Assembly: GCF_039710355.1 (NCBI RefSeq)
Contig: NZ_JBDKWZ010000012.1
Coordinates: forward strand, 159,378 to 223,377
DNA: 64,000 nucleotides
Reading direction: 5' to 3'
DNA from: Rapidithrix thailandica
GTDB taxonomy: Bacteria; Bacteroidota; Bacteroidia; Cytophagales; Flammeovirgaceae
Part shown: piece after piece, positions 25,993-35,197 of the stretch
Layout of the letters: every line of letters begins with the position of its first letter
Position numbering within the stretch: position 1 is the first letter of the stretch
The notes under the pieces: generated by a model
What the model saw: only the letters and a program-made list of their open reading frames with translations
Told to the model about the DNA's origin: nothing
Database searches by the model: none
Made by a program: the position numbers and the translations under genes

Positions 25993-26757
25993 TTATTTTT
26001 GAAACTGGAGGGGGGAATAACCGGTAAATTCTTTAAACTCCCGGATAAAGTGCGATTGATCCGCATAGCCGTTGTCAAAAGCGATATCGGAAAGTTTGAC
26101 AAAATGCTGGTTTTTCAATTGTGTTAAGGCCGCCTGGAAACGACATACCCTCGCATACAATTTAGGGGAAATTCCTACATATTGATTAAACTTCCGCTCA
26201 AAACTCCTTTCTGATAATTTAAATTGGTCCTGTAAGTCTTTTAAGGAAATGTTTCCTTTGGTTGCCTGTATTTGCGAGAGAGCTATATGAGTGATTTTGT
26301 CCGGTTGTTTGTTAATTTTTTGAATTTGAGCATAGAGAAAAGAAGATAGCACTTCAATTTGCTCAAGGGGTGAACCCGTATTCAACAACTGTTCCGAGGT
26401 GTTGACAGAGAGCAAACCTAAATCGAGGCAAGAATCGGTCAGCTCTTTGGCACTAAAACCAAAAATTGACCTCAGGGCATTCGGAAAAAAACTCACGCCC
26501 AATATTTTAAAATCGCCTGACATATAAAGCTCCGTACGCTTTACGGTTTGCCCATATATAAAAATTTCCGGCAGCGCTTTATTCTCCTGATCGAAAAAGC
26601 TTCCTTTTTCTGCAGATTGAAAAATCAAGCCGGGACAACCATCTACAAGGGGACCAAACTTTTTGGATACAAAGTCTTGATCATTGCTTTCTAAAACCCA
26701 AAAATATTGAATATAATTTTTGAGATGTTCAGGTGCTTGTATTTGTTCGGCTTTCAT
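25993..26757 (-). CDS. AraC-family transcriptional regulator
   Basis: The protein has 254 residues. The N-terminal half (about 1-140) is the DUF6597-like or ligand-binding domain seen in Bacteroidota AraC proteins, with the PEIFIYGQTVKRTELYMSGDFKILGVSFFPNALRS stretch cut across strands. The C-terminus (about 155-252) is the double helix-turn-helix: LKDLQDQFKLSERSFERKF as the first, then LSDIAFDNGYADQSHFIREFKEFTGYSP as the second, with the family's GYSP end. Such regulators usually sense a small ligand and act on adjacent genes; the SDR directly downstream on the same strand is the natural target. The ligand is unknown. Confidence 0.9.
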   Translation of the reverse strand: MKAEQIQAPEHLKNYIQYFWVLESNDQDFVSKKFGPLVDGCPGLIFQSAEKGSFFDQENKALPEIFIYGQTVKRTELYMSGDFKILGVSFFPNALRSIFGFSAKELTDSCLDLGLLSVNTSEQLLNTGSPLEQIEVLSSFLYAQIQKINKQPDKITHIALSQIQATKGNISLKDLQDQFKLSERSFERKFNQYVGISPKLYARVCRFQAALTQLKNQHFVKLSDIAFDNGYADQSHFIREFKEFTGYSPLQFQK

Positions 26758-27253
26758 TTTCTCAGAGCATGTTTAAAATAGATGGACCTCCAAACTATTC
26801 ATAATTTTTCAACTACGTATTGGCTAGTACCATATTCATACACTTCTGTAAATCGAAAAAAGTTTACCCGGCTCCTTCTCAAAAATAAGGTTTTATCCAA
26901 TATTTATGCATGGAAATGCTATTTAGTAACAAATTGTTTTTGGCATGCATGATCCACCAAGAACACTTATCATCTTTTCCGATTTTTGAAAGCCTCCTTC
27001 AAAAAAAATACTTGCCTATTTTCAAAACACAAATTGTACTTTTTAAGGACCGTACAACGTATCATTATCCCACAACAGATTGAAAGCGATGCATATAGCG
27101 TAGAAAGAGGTGAATTAACACCTCTTTTTAACCAACAATGAAATTTTACGAAAAAAATAAAACGCACAAAAAATAGCATTTACTTGAATAAAAACAAGAA
27201 AAGACTAAGTAGCTTTGGGCAGTTTAATATATAACATAACCCCATCAAGTCAA
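26758..27253. other. AT-rich region upstream of the 301-residue membrane protein
   Basis: About 500 bases with no convincing gene; an open frame of 69 codons on the minus strand reads as low-complexity and is not counted. Only the promoter at 27183-27217 is recognised. Confidence 0.4.
27183..27217 (+). promoter_or_regulatory. Promoter of the 301-residue membrane protein
   Basis: CTTG at 27183-27186 and TAGCTTTG at 27210-27217 are 23 bases apart. The TTG that would give a longer protein lies inside the -7 element, so the ATG at 27254 is the start. Confidence 0.5.
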
Positions 27254-28159
27254 ATGATTACTATCCTTTTCGGCATTTTAAATTTAGTATTGTTTATTGC
27301 ATTTGTTGTAGGCATGATTAAGCCTCGCCTCTTACTTCAACGATTTGATAGAACCCCTTCACGAATTAAAGTATTTGCCTTATACCTAGTATTCTCTATA
27401 GCTAGCGGTTTTCTTAAAACAGCACTAACCAGTGATCAAGAAATTGTAGACAATGCAGTATATCAGGCAAATAACAATTTGGATACCAAAGCATATGAAG
27501 ATGCCCGCAACAGCCTTTATGGCGTAGAAAAGGACAATAAATACTATCACATTGTTCAAGACATGTTGGTAAAAATAGATAGTACCGAAAAGGCGGATAG
27601 TATAGCGGCATATGAAATGAAAATAGCGCACGAAAAAGCGGCATATGAAATGCAAAAGGCCTCTATTAAAGCTCGGTTAATTGATGAAACAGATTCGTTT
27701 TTTGAAGGAATTGATTTTTCAGATTATAGAGGTGATTTAGAACTTATAGCGATTGAGCTGGCACTCATCAAAAACTTGAGTGGCCTCATCCAACAGGCCA
27801 GAAAGTTTGAAAGTGATACCCTTCAACAATTAGCGAATACACTTAAAAAGAAGGTTTCCCATACGCAAGTTAAAGAGCTTCCTGCCTTAAGAAAAGATTA
27901 TGCACAAACCCTTAAGAAGGAGCTTTTAGCGCGTAATATTGAGGTATCTTTTGGAGGAAAAGGTACCACAACAATTAATTTTACCGCAGAGCATTTTATA
28001 GACGATCAAACCATTACCACATTTCACTCCGAACTAAATGAAATATTGACAAACTTAAGATTTAAACGCGTCACCTATCGTAGGCAAAAAAAAGACAGCG
28101 ACTACTATTATCTTACACTAGAGGTCCCGTCTGATAAGGAAGTGGTAGAGGAATTATAG
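27254..28159 (+). CDS. Membrane protein of unknown function, Ala/Lys-rich middle
   Basis: The protein has 301 residues from the ATG at 27254. Two N-terminal transmembrane helices (MITILFGILNLVLFIAFVVG and VFALYLVFSIASGFLKTAL) are followed by a charged helical segment (about 65-130). That segment contains a short internal repeat of the type AYEMK/AYEMQ around HEKA. A C-terminal region (about 195-300) is rich in basic and beta-prone residues, ending in RVTYRRQKKDSDYYYLTLEVP. Codon use looks more AT-rich than in neighbours. I recognise no family. It is flanked by a promoter and a terminator and appears to be a single-gene unit. Confidence 0.72.
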   Translation: MITILFGILNLVLFIAFVVGMIKPRLLLQRFDRTPSRIKVFALYLVFSIASGFLKTALTSDQEIVDNAVYQANNNLDTKAYEDARNSLYGVEKDNKYYHIVQDMLVKIDSTEKADSIAAYEMKIAHEKAAYEMQKASIKARLIDETDSFFEGIDFSDYRGDLELIAIELALIKNLSGLIQQARKFESDTLQQLANTLKKKVSHTQVKELPALRKDYAQTLKKELLARNIEVSFGGKGTTTINFTAEHFIDDQTITTFHSELNEILTNLRFKRVTYRRQKKDSDYYYLTLEVPSDKEVVEEL

Positions 28160-28168
28160 AGAAAAAAT

Positions 28169-28199
28169 AGAGGCTGCCCCAAAAACCTGAGCAGCCTCT
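28169..28199 (+). terminator. Terminator of the 301-residue membrane protein gene
   Basis: Arms AGAGGCTGC and GCAGCCTCT are followed by TTTT. Confidence 0.75.
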
Positions 28200-28306
28200 T
28201 TTGTCATTGTATACGTCAAATTGCAACACTTAAAATCACAAAGTAACCTCTATCTTTTGTCAATCATTGACCGGATTCTTTATCAAAAAGCATCTACCGG
28301 TTTTCA

Positions 28307-28403
28307 AAATACATAGTGTATTTCTTAAATGAATAATGCTTTATTTTTCACTGACTCATACCTCACAACATAGAACATGCCTCCGGAGAAATTCCGGGGG
28401 CAT
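28307..28403. other. Palindrome and stem-loop without assigned role
   Basis: AAATACA-TAG-TGTATTT at 28307-28323 is a perfect inverted repeat. A second element at 28377-28403 has arms ATGCCTCCGGA and TTCCGGGGGCAT closed by GAAA, with no T-tract on either side, so it is not a classical terminator. Both lie in the 290-base gap between convergent genes. Confidence 0.35.
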
Positions 28404-28452
28404 ATTAGTTACCAAAGTATATTCGCAAGTGCTACTTCCGCTTAAATGGTCT

Positions 28453-29844
28453 TTATTTTTTCAGTAAACCTTCCAATTGTTTTTTCAACTCGGGATTAGA
28501 AGGACGCAAGGCATCGGTAGAAATAATATTTCCTTTTTTATCAAATAACAAAAACCGGGGAATGGCATTGATTTCATAGTTCACCGCAATGCCTGACTTA
28601 AAAGCTTTGTCGGCAAACAATTGTACTCCCCCCATTTCTTTGTCTTTAATAAATTTCGACCATTTCTGCTTGTCCTTTAATTCGTCCAACGAAATACTGA
28701 CAAATACAATGTCCTCGCCTTTCAACTCTTCTTCCAATTTTTTCAGATGGGGAATTTCCTTCCGGCAAGGTCCACACCAGGTAGCCCATACATCGATATA
28801 CACCAGTTTTCCTTTGAAGTCGGAAAATGCCACTTTTTTGCCTTCCGGGTTTTCATAGGAAAAATTAAAACCGGGTTGTCCTACGTTTTTGTGCAATTCT
28901 TTTTCGTACTCTGCCAAAAAGCTCTTGCTCTGTTCCGAGGTCAGGTACTGATACAAAGGATCAATCATCGTTTCGTATTCTTCTACCTTAAAGCGCCCTT
29001 TGACAATTTGATTGCGTATGTAAACTTCCTTTAATTGTAAATCCGAGATATGGCTGATGGCTTCTTCAATCATTTTGACACGAGGTGTTTTAAATCCTTC
29101 CTGCATCATTTGATAGAAGAAATAGTTCTCCATCATAGCATAGCCATTACCAAGCAATAGTAGGTCAGGGTCGCTAAATTTCACTTCTTTTTTCCACTCC
29201 TTGAATACCTGAGGCCGGTTATCTTTTTCGGGATGGGCCGATCGCGGCAAACGAAAAAACGTATAAGCTTGTTGCTCCAAATCGATTTGGGCCGCCAGTT
29301 TTATCAGTTTGTTAAAGCGTTCATCTTTGGTTTTGACTGAAGCGATAAATTTCTCCGTAGCCGATACAGCTTCCTTTTCCAGATAAGGGAAAAAGTCCTT
29401 GTAAGTAGCCGACCCACCCAATTGATTATACTTGTTCATTTTGAAATACAGCTCGTTGGCTTGCTGAACGATCAAGTTATGTCCAATCTTTTTTCCTTGG
29501 AGGCGGTAACTTTCTTTACTGACTTGAATGTCAAAATTTAAACCTGGCTCCAGGTAAAAGCGAATCAGCTGCCCACCTTTACGGGACACTCGTTGCCCAT
29601 AGTCCAGATAATAAAAACCGGGAGCATCGATAGGTACATGGAAACCAAAATCTCCATTTGCTCCTATGTCAGTAGTGGCAAATACTTGCTCCTCCCCTTG
29701 GTATACATATTTCAATTCTACCTTGGCATTTACCTCAAAATCAAACTTCCCTTTGATCAGGGTAAAATTCGATTTTTCAGCGGCAATTGCCCAATGTTGA
29801 AAAAGCACGGCACTTAATAAAAGCCAAATTTTCAAAGTCTTCAT
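28453..29844 (-). CDS. TlpA-like thioredoxin-fold protein with N-terminal DUF4369-like domain
   Basis: The protein has 463 residues with a signal peptide (MKTLKIWLLLSAVLFQHWAIAA). The N-terminus (about 25-130) is a DUF4369-like beta domain common in Bacteroidota thiol-disulfide proteins, then a helical region (about 150-310). The C-terminus (about 320-463) is the TlpA/AhpC-TSA domain with the redox motif WATWCGPCRKE, the cis-Pro loop INAIPRFLLFD, and SISLDELKDKQKW. Members act as periplasmic thiol reductants or resolve disulfides. It is the last gene of the minus-strand block that begins with the SusCD operon, 82 bases after the aspartyl protease gene. Confidence 0.9.
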   Translation of the reverse strand: MKTLKIWLLLSAVLFQHWAIAAEKSNFTLIKGKFDFEVNAKVELKYVYQGEEQVFATTDIGANGDFGFHVPIDAPGFYYLDYGQRVSRKGGQLIRFYLEPGLNFDIQVSKESYRLQGKKIGHNLIVQQANELYFKMNKYNQLGGSATYKDFFPYLEKEAVSATEKFIASVKTKDERFNKLIKLAAQIDLEQQAYTFFRLPRSAHPEKDNRPQVFKEWKKEVKFSDPDLLLLGNGYAMMENYFFYQMMQEGFKTPRVKMIEEAISHISDLQLKEVYIRNQIVKGRFKVEEYETMIDPLYQYLTSEQSKSFLAEYEKELHKNVGQPGFNFSYENPEGKKVAFSDFKGKLVYIDVWATWCGPCRKEIPHLKKLEEELKGEDIVFVSISLDELKDKQKWSKFIKDKEMGGVQLFADKAFKSGIAVNYEINAIPRFLLFDKKGNIISTDALRPSNPELKKQLEGLLKK

Positions 29845-29926
29845 TTACTACGTAAATTTTGATTGTTTAACATATAGAGACCAGATCATTGAGTCTTCTT
29901 GAGAAGACATTCCTTGATTCTCCCAC

Positions 29927-31417
29927 TCAGGGGCTTAGGTCAGCCCGGATTACACTCTCACCACGGCTGACGAATATGACAAGCTCTTGGGCTTGTTGTT
30001 TTTTAAGAATTATATGATTTTCAGGAAGAATCAGCTCTTCGCCCGAGTAGTCATTGATTTTCACCACTACATCGCCTCTTCGCAGGCCAGCAGTAGCAGC
30101 CTTCGAGCCTTGAACCAGCCCTTTTATTTTTAGCTCCTCACCTTCCACTCCCATGATCGCACCCTTCAACGTGACATCAAAGGGTTGATCAAAGGCAGTG
30201 TTAGGTTCCATGAATACCACTTGCTCTGCCAGGTTGAAAGTAAAATTGAATTTGCGGATCACTTCAATACCCATCGATCCATCGCTCTCAGTCCAACGTT
30301 TTCCTCCTTCGCCATTGCTTTGTAAAGCGGTGCTCAGGTAGTCAAAACCGTACGATCCCAATTGAAAGCGGGCCAAATCACCCATAGAAATTTTGGTAGC
30401 CAGCCCAAAACTATAGTTAGTAGAACTGTAATCAACTTCAAACCCTTGCAACAAGGCATTTTCTTCCACAAAGGGACCAAACAGGATGGCATTATACCCT
30501 GCCCCGGTATCAAACGTCAACTTGGCAGGGATTTCTCTTCCATTCTTAAAAACCAAATGAGTGAGCACTTCAGGATTTCCGGTAGAATAATCCACCGGTA
30601 AGGCTGACCCATCTCCCTCGTACCGGTACGATCCGAAATTGTATAACCGGATCATCTGTTGGTCAAAATCCACTTGGGTTACAAAATTCCTTAGAAAGTT
30701 TCCTCCGAACAATCCGTCATACCCTCCTCTCACTTGCGGAAACACCACCAAATTTTGATTGGGTAAACTGAGTGTATCGATACGCAAGGTATTTCCTTTG
30801 GACAGGGCCACTTCAGAGGTTCCCCCCACCACACTTGCCTCTTTATTCCCGGAGATTTCTACTCCTACACGGTCAGCGGCTTCCTGGGACAAAGCCATTC
30901 CATCGGCTCCCGTATCAAAAAGCATAATCAATTTTTCCGGGGAATCATTTAATTGTATTTCAAACATGATATGACCGTCTACCATTTTGAATGGAAATTC
31001 AATCAACAGTTTGTTCTCTTCATAGCGGCTCAAACGGTACAGGTTATCAAACAAATCGGCATACAAAAGTTGATACTCCTTGTTTAAAAGAATAGAAGAA
31101 ATAAAAGGCTTTTGTTCTTGAAAGAAATATTTCACCTGGACCCGGATGTTCTCTTCTTGGTTTTCTACTTTGTGTAGCTGCAAAGAATCCAGAGCGTAGT
31201 ATTTTTCCAAAATGCCCTTCAACAGGTTGTCTGTCATAGGCCTTTGGTACACGGCAATGCTAAACTTCCCGGCCAACAAGCCTTGTATTTGGGCAAAATC
31301 CCGTTGAATAAAAGCTTGTTTGTACTGTTCCACTGCTTGTTGCACACCTGGTGCTGGTTGGGCGCTCAAAAAGCCAAAATGGATAATTAAAAGCAAAAAA
31401 GGTGTTAGAATTTTCAT
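29927..31417 (-). CDS. Retropepsin-like aspartyl protease with PDZ domain
   Basis: The protein has 496 residues with a signal peptide (MKILTPFLLLIIHFGFLSAQ). An N-terminal NTF2-like helical/beta region (about 25-130) precedes two aspartic protease halves: LMLFDTGADGMALS (about 163-176) and KLTFDTGAGYNAIL (about 298-311). Both carry the catalytic DTG motif, so a single chain makes a full active site. The C-terminus (about 410-495) is a PDZ domain (GLRRGDVVVKIND, then NHIILKKQQAQE). Such proteins degrade or trim peptides in the periplasm or outer membrane. It sits between two thioredoxin-fold genes in a SusCD-linked locus, which hints at processing of imported proteins or peptides. Confidence 0.9.
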   Translation of the reverse strand: MKILTPFLLLIIHFGFLSAQPAPGVQQAVEQYKQAFIQRDFAQIQGLLAGKFSIAVYQRPMTDNLLKGILEKYYALDSLQLHKVENQEENIRVQVKYFFQEQKPFISSILLNKEYQLLYADLFDNLYRLSRYEENKLLIEFPFKMVDGHIMFEIQLNDSPEKLIMLFDTGADGMALSQEAADRVGVEISGNKEASVVGGTSEVALSKGNTLRIDTLSLPNQNLVVFPQVRGGYDGLFGGNFLRNFVTQVDFDQQMIRLYNFGSYRYEGDGSALPVDYSTGNPEVLTHLVFKNGREIPAKLTFDTGAGYNAILFGPFVEENALLQGFEVDYSSTNYSFGLATKISMGDLARFQLGSYGFDYLSTALQSNGEGGKRWTESDGSMGIEVIRKFNFTFNLAEQVVFMEPNTAFDQPFDVTLKGAIMGVEGEELKIKGLVQGSKAATAGLRRGDVVVKINDYSGEELILPENHIILKKQQAQELVIFVSRGESVIRADLSP

Positions 31418-31490
31418 TAAGTTTATCAGGTTAATGGGCTTAAAAACAGAGCGCCCTCCAGACCAAGTAAATCAGCCTGACAGGCCAATA

Positions 31491-32696
31491 TCAATCTAAA
31501 GTAAAAGGTTTAGGATTCGTTGCTTTTTTCGGTGTAAAACCTTGTAGGGCTTGATTGCGTATGGCAGCCTGTAGTACCAACATATCGTCCTCTTTCAAGG
31601 TGATATTTTTCTTTGCATTCAGTGCCGTTTCGGTAAAGGCTTCCGCTTGGTTGTATTTTTTCAAATACAACTGAATCAAAGCCGCTTTATAATAATCGGA
31701 AGCGTCTGTAAAATTTTGTTCATTTTGAGAATACACCTTAGCCAAACGTTTCAAAGTAGGGGTATCCTCTTTCGCATCAAGAACTACCTGAGCCAAGGCG
31801 TTACTTTTATCTTGCCAATCAAAACCCTCACTCTCCAACTTATCCATATACCACTCCGCATTTTTGCTGGCCAGGTAAAACGTTTCCATCCAACGGTCGG
31901 CAAACTTATGCCACTCTTCTTGGGTAAATACGGGTTTTGCTTTGTTTAATGCCTGTTCAAAAGCCTCCGCTTGGTTGTTTTCCCCCAACTTGCCTGCTTG
32001 ATAAGCCAAGATGCGAGATACCTTGTTCCGCGTTTGCGAACGGCTGTATTTTTGTGCCAGCTGCTGTGCATGCTCCAAATAAAAATCCAGGTACTTTTCC
32101 GGTACGCCCATGGTGGACATCACCAGGTACGGGAGCTCATCAGTAAGGTCTTTTTGCCCCTCGAGAAAGGACACAATTGTCTCTGAAGAAATCTTTTGTT
32201 TCCGATCCAAATAGAAGGTTTTATAAAACTCCGGGAAATCACGATCAAGTGCAGATGAATATTCTTTTAACTCTTCTTTCCGATGATTTTTCACCCCTTG
32301 TAACAAGGCTGCAAACTTGTCTGCTCCATAGTACCCGGAGACTATATCAATGACTTTTAAATCAGGGGATAAAAACACAAAAGTCGGAAAACCACCCACT
32401 CCATATCGCATACACAATTCTTTGCCTACTTCTTCTTTGAGTATATCGGTTTTAAAACTGACAAAATGTTCGTTCAGAAGGCTATACACCTTTTCATTTG
32501 TAAAAACATTCTTGTCCATTTTGGCACAAGGCATGCACCCTGTGAAATAGATGTCGATAAAGATATTCTTGTTTTCTTTTTTGGCTTGTTCGGTGGCTGC
32601 CACCCAGCCCTCTTTTGCAAATTGCACCTGTGCCTTTCCTCCCAATGACACTAGAAACAGAAGGATAGTCCACAGATATTTGTTAAGGTAGTTCAT
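31491..32696 (-). CDS. Thioredoxin-fold protein (thioredoxin_7 family)
   Basis: The protein has 401 residues with a signal peptide (MNYLNKYLWTILLFLVSLGGKAQ). The N-terminal domain (about 25-140) is a thioredoxin fold with the redox motif TGCMPCAKMDKNVF near residue 53 and the cis-Pro loop GGFPTFVFLSPD. The rest (about 145-395) is helical and repetitive, resembling TPR or tetratricopeptide-like packing (AQQLAQKYSRSQ, LAYQAGKLGENNQ, KRLAKVYSQNEQ). It is likely a periplasmic or outer-membrane-associated thiol oxidoreductase or chaperone. It follows the SusCD cluster, separated from it by a hairpin that may end the upstream transcript. Confidence 0.85.
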   Translation of the reverse strand: MNYLNKYLWTILLFLVSLGGKAQVQFAKEGWVAATEQAKKENKNIFIDIYFTGCMPCAKMDKNVFTNEKVYSLLNEHFVSFKTDILKEEVGKELCMRYGVGGFPTFVFLSPDLKVIDIVSGYYGADKFAALLQGVKNHRKEELKEYSSALDRDFPEFYKTFYLDRKQKISSETIVSFLEGQKDLTDELPYLVMSTMGVPEKYLDFYLEHAQQLAQKYSRSQTRNKVSRILAYQAGKLGENNQAEAFEQALNKAKPVFTQEEWHKFADRWMETFYLASKNAEWYMDKLESEGFDWQDKSNALAQVVLDAKEDTPTLKRLAKVYSQNEQNFTDASDYYKAALIQLYLKKYNQAEAFTETALNAKKNITLKEDDMLVLQAAIRNQALQGFTPKKATNPKPFTLD

Positions 32697-32829
32697 CCAT
32701 ATAGTTTTTTATGTTCCAATTGATATTTACGCATCCCAAAGCCTCGATTCCTTTGACAAACCGGTACAATTCATCCTTGTACCTGCTGAGAACCGGCTAC
32801 TATTTATGGTTTGTTTTTAAGAAAAAAGC

Positions 32830-32850
32830 TCCCTCCCACAACGAGAGGGA
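32830..32850 (-). terminator. Weak terminator between the PKD-like gene and the thioredoxin gene
   Basis: Six-base arms TCCCTC and GAGGGA are followed by a run of T on the minus strand. It may separate the SusCD operon from the protease/thioredoxin genes or allow partial read-through. Confidence 0.45.
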
Positions 32851-32892
32851 ACCTAATCAAACGAGTGTAAGATAATCTAAACCTTTTTTTTC

Positions 32893-34362
32893 TTAACGTT
32901 CACGATATGCCACATCCACTACTTTGGCCAAGCCTTCGTGAGATTCATACAACTCCAAAGGACCGTTCACCGGCATGACGGAAAACAATTCCATTTTGCC
33001 GCTTTTGCCTGTTTCTCCAGCGGGATCGTAACTACAAACAATGAGTTTGGTATTATCCGTTTTCGAACCGTTAAATTTCAAACAAGTAATTTCACTGGAG
33101 CCATAGTCCAACATCAATTTACTTTGCTTCAAAGAGAAATCGTATTCGTACACTTTGCTACCCACATTGTAAAAGATATACCCGAACACAGGATCAATGG
33201 CAAAGTTTTCAGCCTGGTCGATATCGGTAGCCGGCATTTCGTTGTAGTAGGTTTGCTTTGCCGTACCCTCAGTCACCCGGCCTAAGTAATGTTTCCCGGA
33301 ATCGGTATCTTTTAAAATAGCAAACACCTCCCCTGAGTTAAAATCAGAGCGAATCATGTACACCAAATCTTTACCTGTATTGAAATCAAATTTTTCCCCT
33401 TCAGGCATCAAGGTACAGTTCGTTGCATTAAAATTAAATTGTACAAACCGCTTGTTGGTATTATCATACAGTATAGAGTTGCCATAACCACCTTCCCCTA
33501 CAAATGGGGCTACTTCGAAAGGCTCCTCTTCTCCTTGCACAATGTTAATAGGTACCCCATAAAACACTTGCATCACTCTTAAATAAAAGTACATATTGCC
33601 TTCAGAATACACAAAACAAGAAAAAGAACTGTTATTTTGCATATACTCGGCAAGGATAGTAGGACTTGGTTTGCTAATAAACTCATAAGACAAATGTTGA
33701 GTCGTAGACCAACCGAACGTTTCAGGGTCAATTTTAGTAGTCCCATTCCCAGTAGTAGAAACATAAATCCCATACTGGTTAGGGTCATAATGATAGGTAT
33801 AAACTCCCTTGGGTTTTCCTGTAAGTTCCAGAGAAGAATGGGTAAAGCCCAATACATCTTTGATTAAAGAATCTTTATCATTAATCAATGAAATCATATC
33901 CAAACGGGCTTCTCCTGCTACATCATTCAGGACTAGCCAACCTTCGAATATATTGCTTTTGACATTAAAGTCACAGGTCTGTTGCCATTGTATTCCGGAT
34001 TGTTTATCCAACACTCTATAGTAGAGCGTGTATTTTCCGGGTGTTAACGACACAAGAATGTTAAGATCTTTTTCTGTACTAAGATCTTTTTTCTTTTCAG
34101 CGGGTAGTACTCCAGCCTTGTTGATCACAAACCACTCATAATCATAATTCTGATCCTCACCTCCCGGATCTAAAGTAAATGTCAAATTAGGCGAAAGCTG
34201 AAACGAGTCACTAAAAAACACATTATATTCTTCACTTATTCCCTCTATTGCAATTTCATTAATCGGAGAATAGTCGTAATTTCCCAAGTCTTCATAACAA
34301 GCGCTCATTCCCAAACAGACAGTTGAAATGAGTATGAATCGATAAAGTATATTTCCAAACAT
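32893..34362 (-). CDS. PKD-like family lipoprotein of the SusCD locus
   Basis: The protein has 489 residues. The signal ends in a lipobox (GMSAC, Cys22), giving a surface or periplasmic lipoprotein. It then has the YEDLGNYDYSPINEI start that is typical of the Bacteroidota PKD-like family (PF16407-type) encoded after SusD. An immunoglobulin-like N-terminal region (about 30-135, YEWFVINKAGVLPAEKK) precedes a long beta-propeller-like C-terminus (about 140-489) built of repeats with Tyr/Asp-rich strands. Such proteins may bind or present ligand at the cell surface beside SusD. Gap to the upstream DUF4843 gene is 27 bases, so it belongs to the same operon. Confidence 0.87.
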   Translation of the reverse strand: MFGNILYRFILISTVCLGMSACYEDLGNYDYSPINEIAIEGISEEYNVFFSDSFQLSPNLTFTLDPGGEDQNYDYEWFVINKAGVLPAEKKKDLSTEKDLNILVSLTPGKYTLYYRVLDKQSGIQWQQTCDFNVKSNIFEGWLVLNDVAGEARLDMISLINDKDSLIKDVLGFTHSSLELTGKPKGVYTYHYDPNQYGIYVSTTGNGTTKIDPETFGWSTTQHLSYEFISKPSPTILAEYMQNNSSFSCFVYSEGNMYFYLRVMQVFYGVPINIVQGEEEPFEVAPFVGEGGYGNSILYDNTNKRFVQFNFNATNCTLMPEGEKFDFNTGKDLVYMIRSDFNSGEVFAILKDTDSGKHYLGRVTEGTAKQTYYNEMPATDIDQAENFAIDPVFGYIFYNVGSKVYEYDFSLKQSKLMLDYGSSEITCLKFNGSKTDNTKLIVCSYDPAGETGKSGKMELFSVMPVNGPLELYESHEGLAKVVDVAYRER

Positions 34363-34389
34363 TGCGTTTTCTCATTTAGAATTAAATAA

Positions 34390-35166
34390 TTATTGCACTC
34401 CCAACCCCATAATCATTTCGGACCCATCCTCTTCATAAATTATATTTCCTGCTACTTTTTGTTCGTTCAAATAGCGTTGCATAAAAACCCCGTAAAACTT
34501 CATCAATCCGATAGCAATTTTTCTACCTTCAAAATCGGTCGGTTTTATACCCAATAAATCCACCATTAAGAATAGTTTTTTAGCGGTAAACTCGCCTAAG
34601 TAATAAGAAAACCAATCCGGTGGGGTATTTAAAATATCGTCTATGCTTATTTGGAACGTTGTATGTTGAATGATTTCACCGGTACTTTTATTAATGACTT
34701 TATCAATCATTTCAGCACTAAAATGTTCATTACTTTCCAAACCTAAGACCAATACCACTTTAGTCGACTCTAACTCCTCCGCCCGGAGGAAAGTAATCGG
34801 TAAATAATGGATGTTTGAATTCGCTGGAATCACGGTACTCTCAGGCAAAGTAAAATGCATCCCCTCTATGGCTGTAGATTCATCCAACACCGCAATTTTA
34901 TATGGCCGGTCCTCTGTAACAGGCACACCATGTATCCTGATGGGGAGAAATACAACCGAATCTCTTTTTTCTTGAGGTTTGAGTGCAAATGAAACTCCCG
35001 TACTGTCAAACACTTCGCCGTTGTTGAGAGATACATCACGGAATATGGAATAGGAAAAATAAATATTGGATTTTCCACTATAGGTATCAATTTCATCTTG
35101 CTCACAAGCCATTAAAGCTGTTGTCAACAAGCATAATAGCAGTATATTTTTAATACTCTGTTTCAT
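34390..35166 (-). CDS. DUF4843 family lipoprotein
   Basis: The protein has 258 residues. Its lipobox (TTALMACEQ, Cys21) indicates a lipoprotein. The following SNIYFSYSIFRDVSLN stretch and the SVVFLPIRIHGVPVTEDRPYKIAV region (about 70-93) match the DUF4843 pattern of beta-sandwich lipoproteins always found next to SusD in Bacteroidota. Later strands include LPITFLRAEELESTKVVLVLGLE. Function is unknown but probably ligand capture or stabilisation of the SusCD complex. It lies 31 bases after susD. Confidence 0.85.
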   Translation of the reverse strand: MKQSIKNILLLCLLTTALMACEQDEIDTYSGKSNIYFSYSIFRDVSLNNGEVFDSTGVSFALKPQEKRDSVVFLPIRIHGVPVTEDRPYKIAVLDESTAIEGMHFTLPESTVIPANSNIHYLPITFLRAEELESTKVVLVLGLESNEHFSAEMIDKVINKSTGEIIQHTTFQISIDDILNTPPDWFSYYLGEFTAKKLFLMVDLLGIKPTDFEGRKIAIGLMKFYGVFMQRYLNEQKVAGNIIYEEDGSEMIMGLGVQ

Positions 35167-35197
35167 CGTCTTTAAATTTCCGATTTACAAAATAGGT

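Noticed and set aside
26970..27179. 69-codon minus-strand frame upstream of the membrane protein
   Set aside because: The translation is Phe/Lys/Cys-rich without pattern, as expected from AT-rich non-coding DNA.
27215..27253. TTG start giving a longer membrane protein
   Set aside because: The TTG lies in the -7 promoter element TAGCTTTG, so it cannot be in the transcript.
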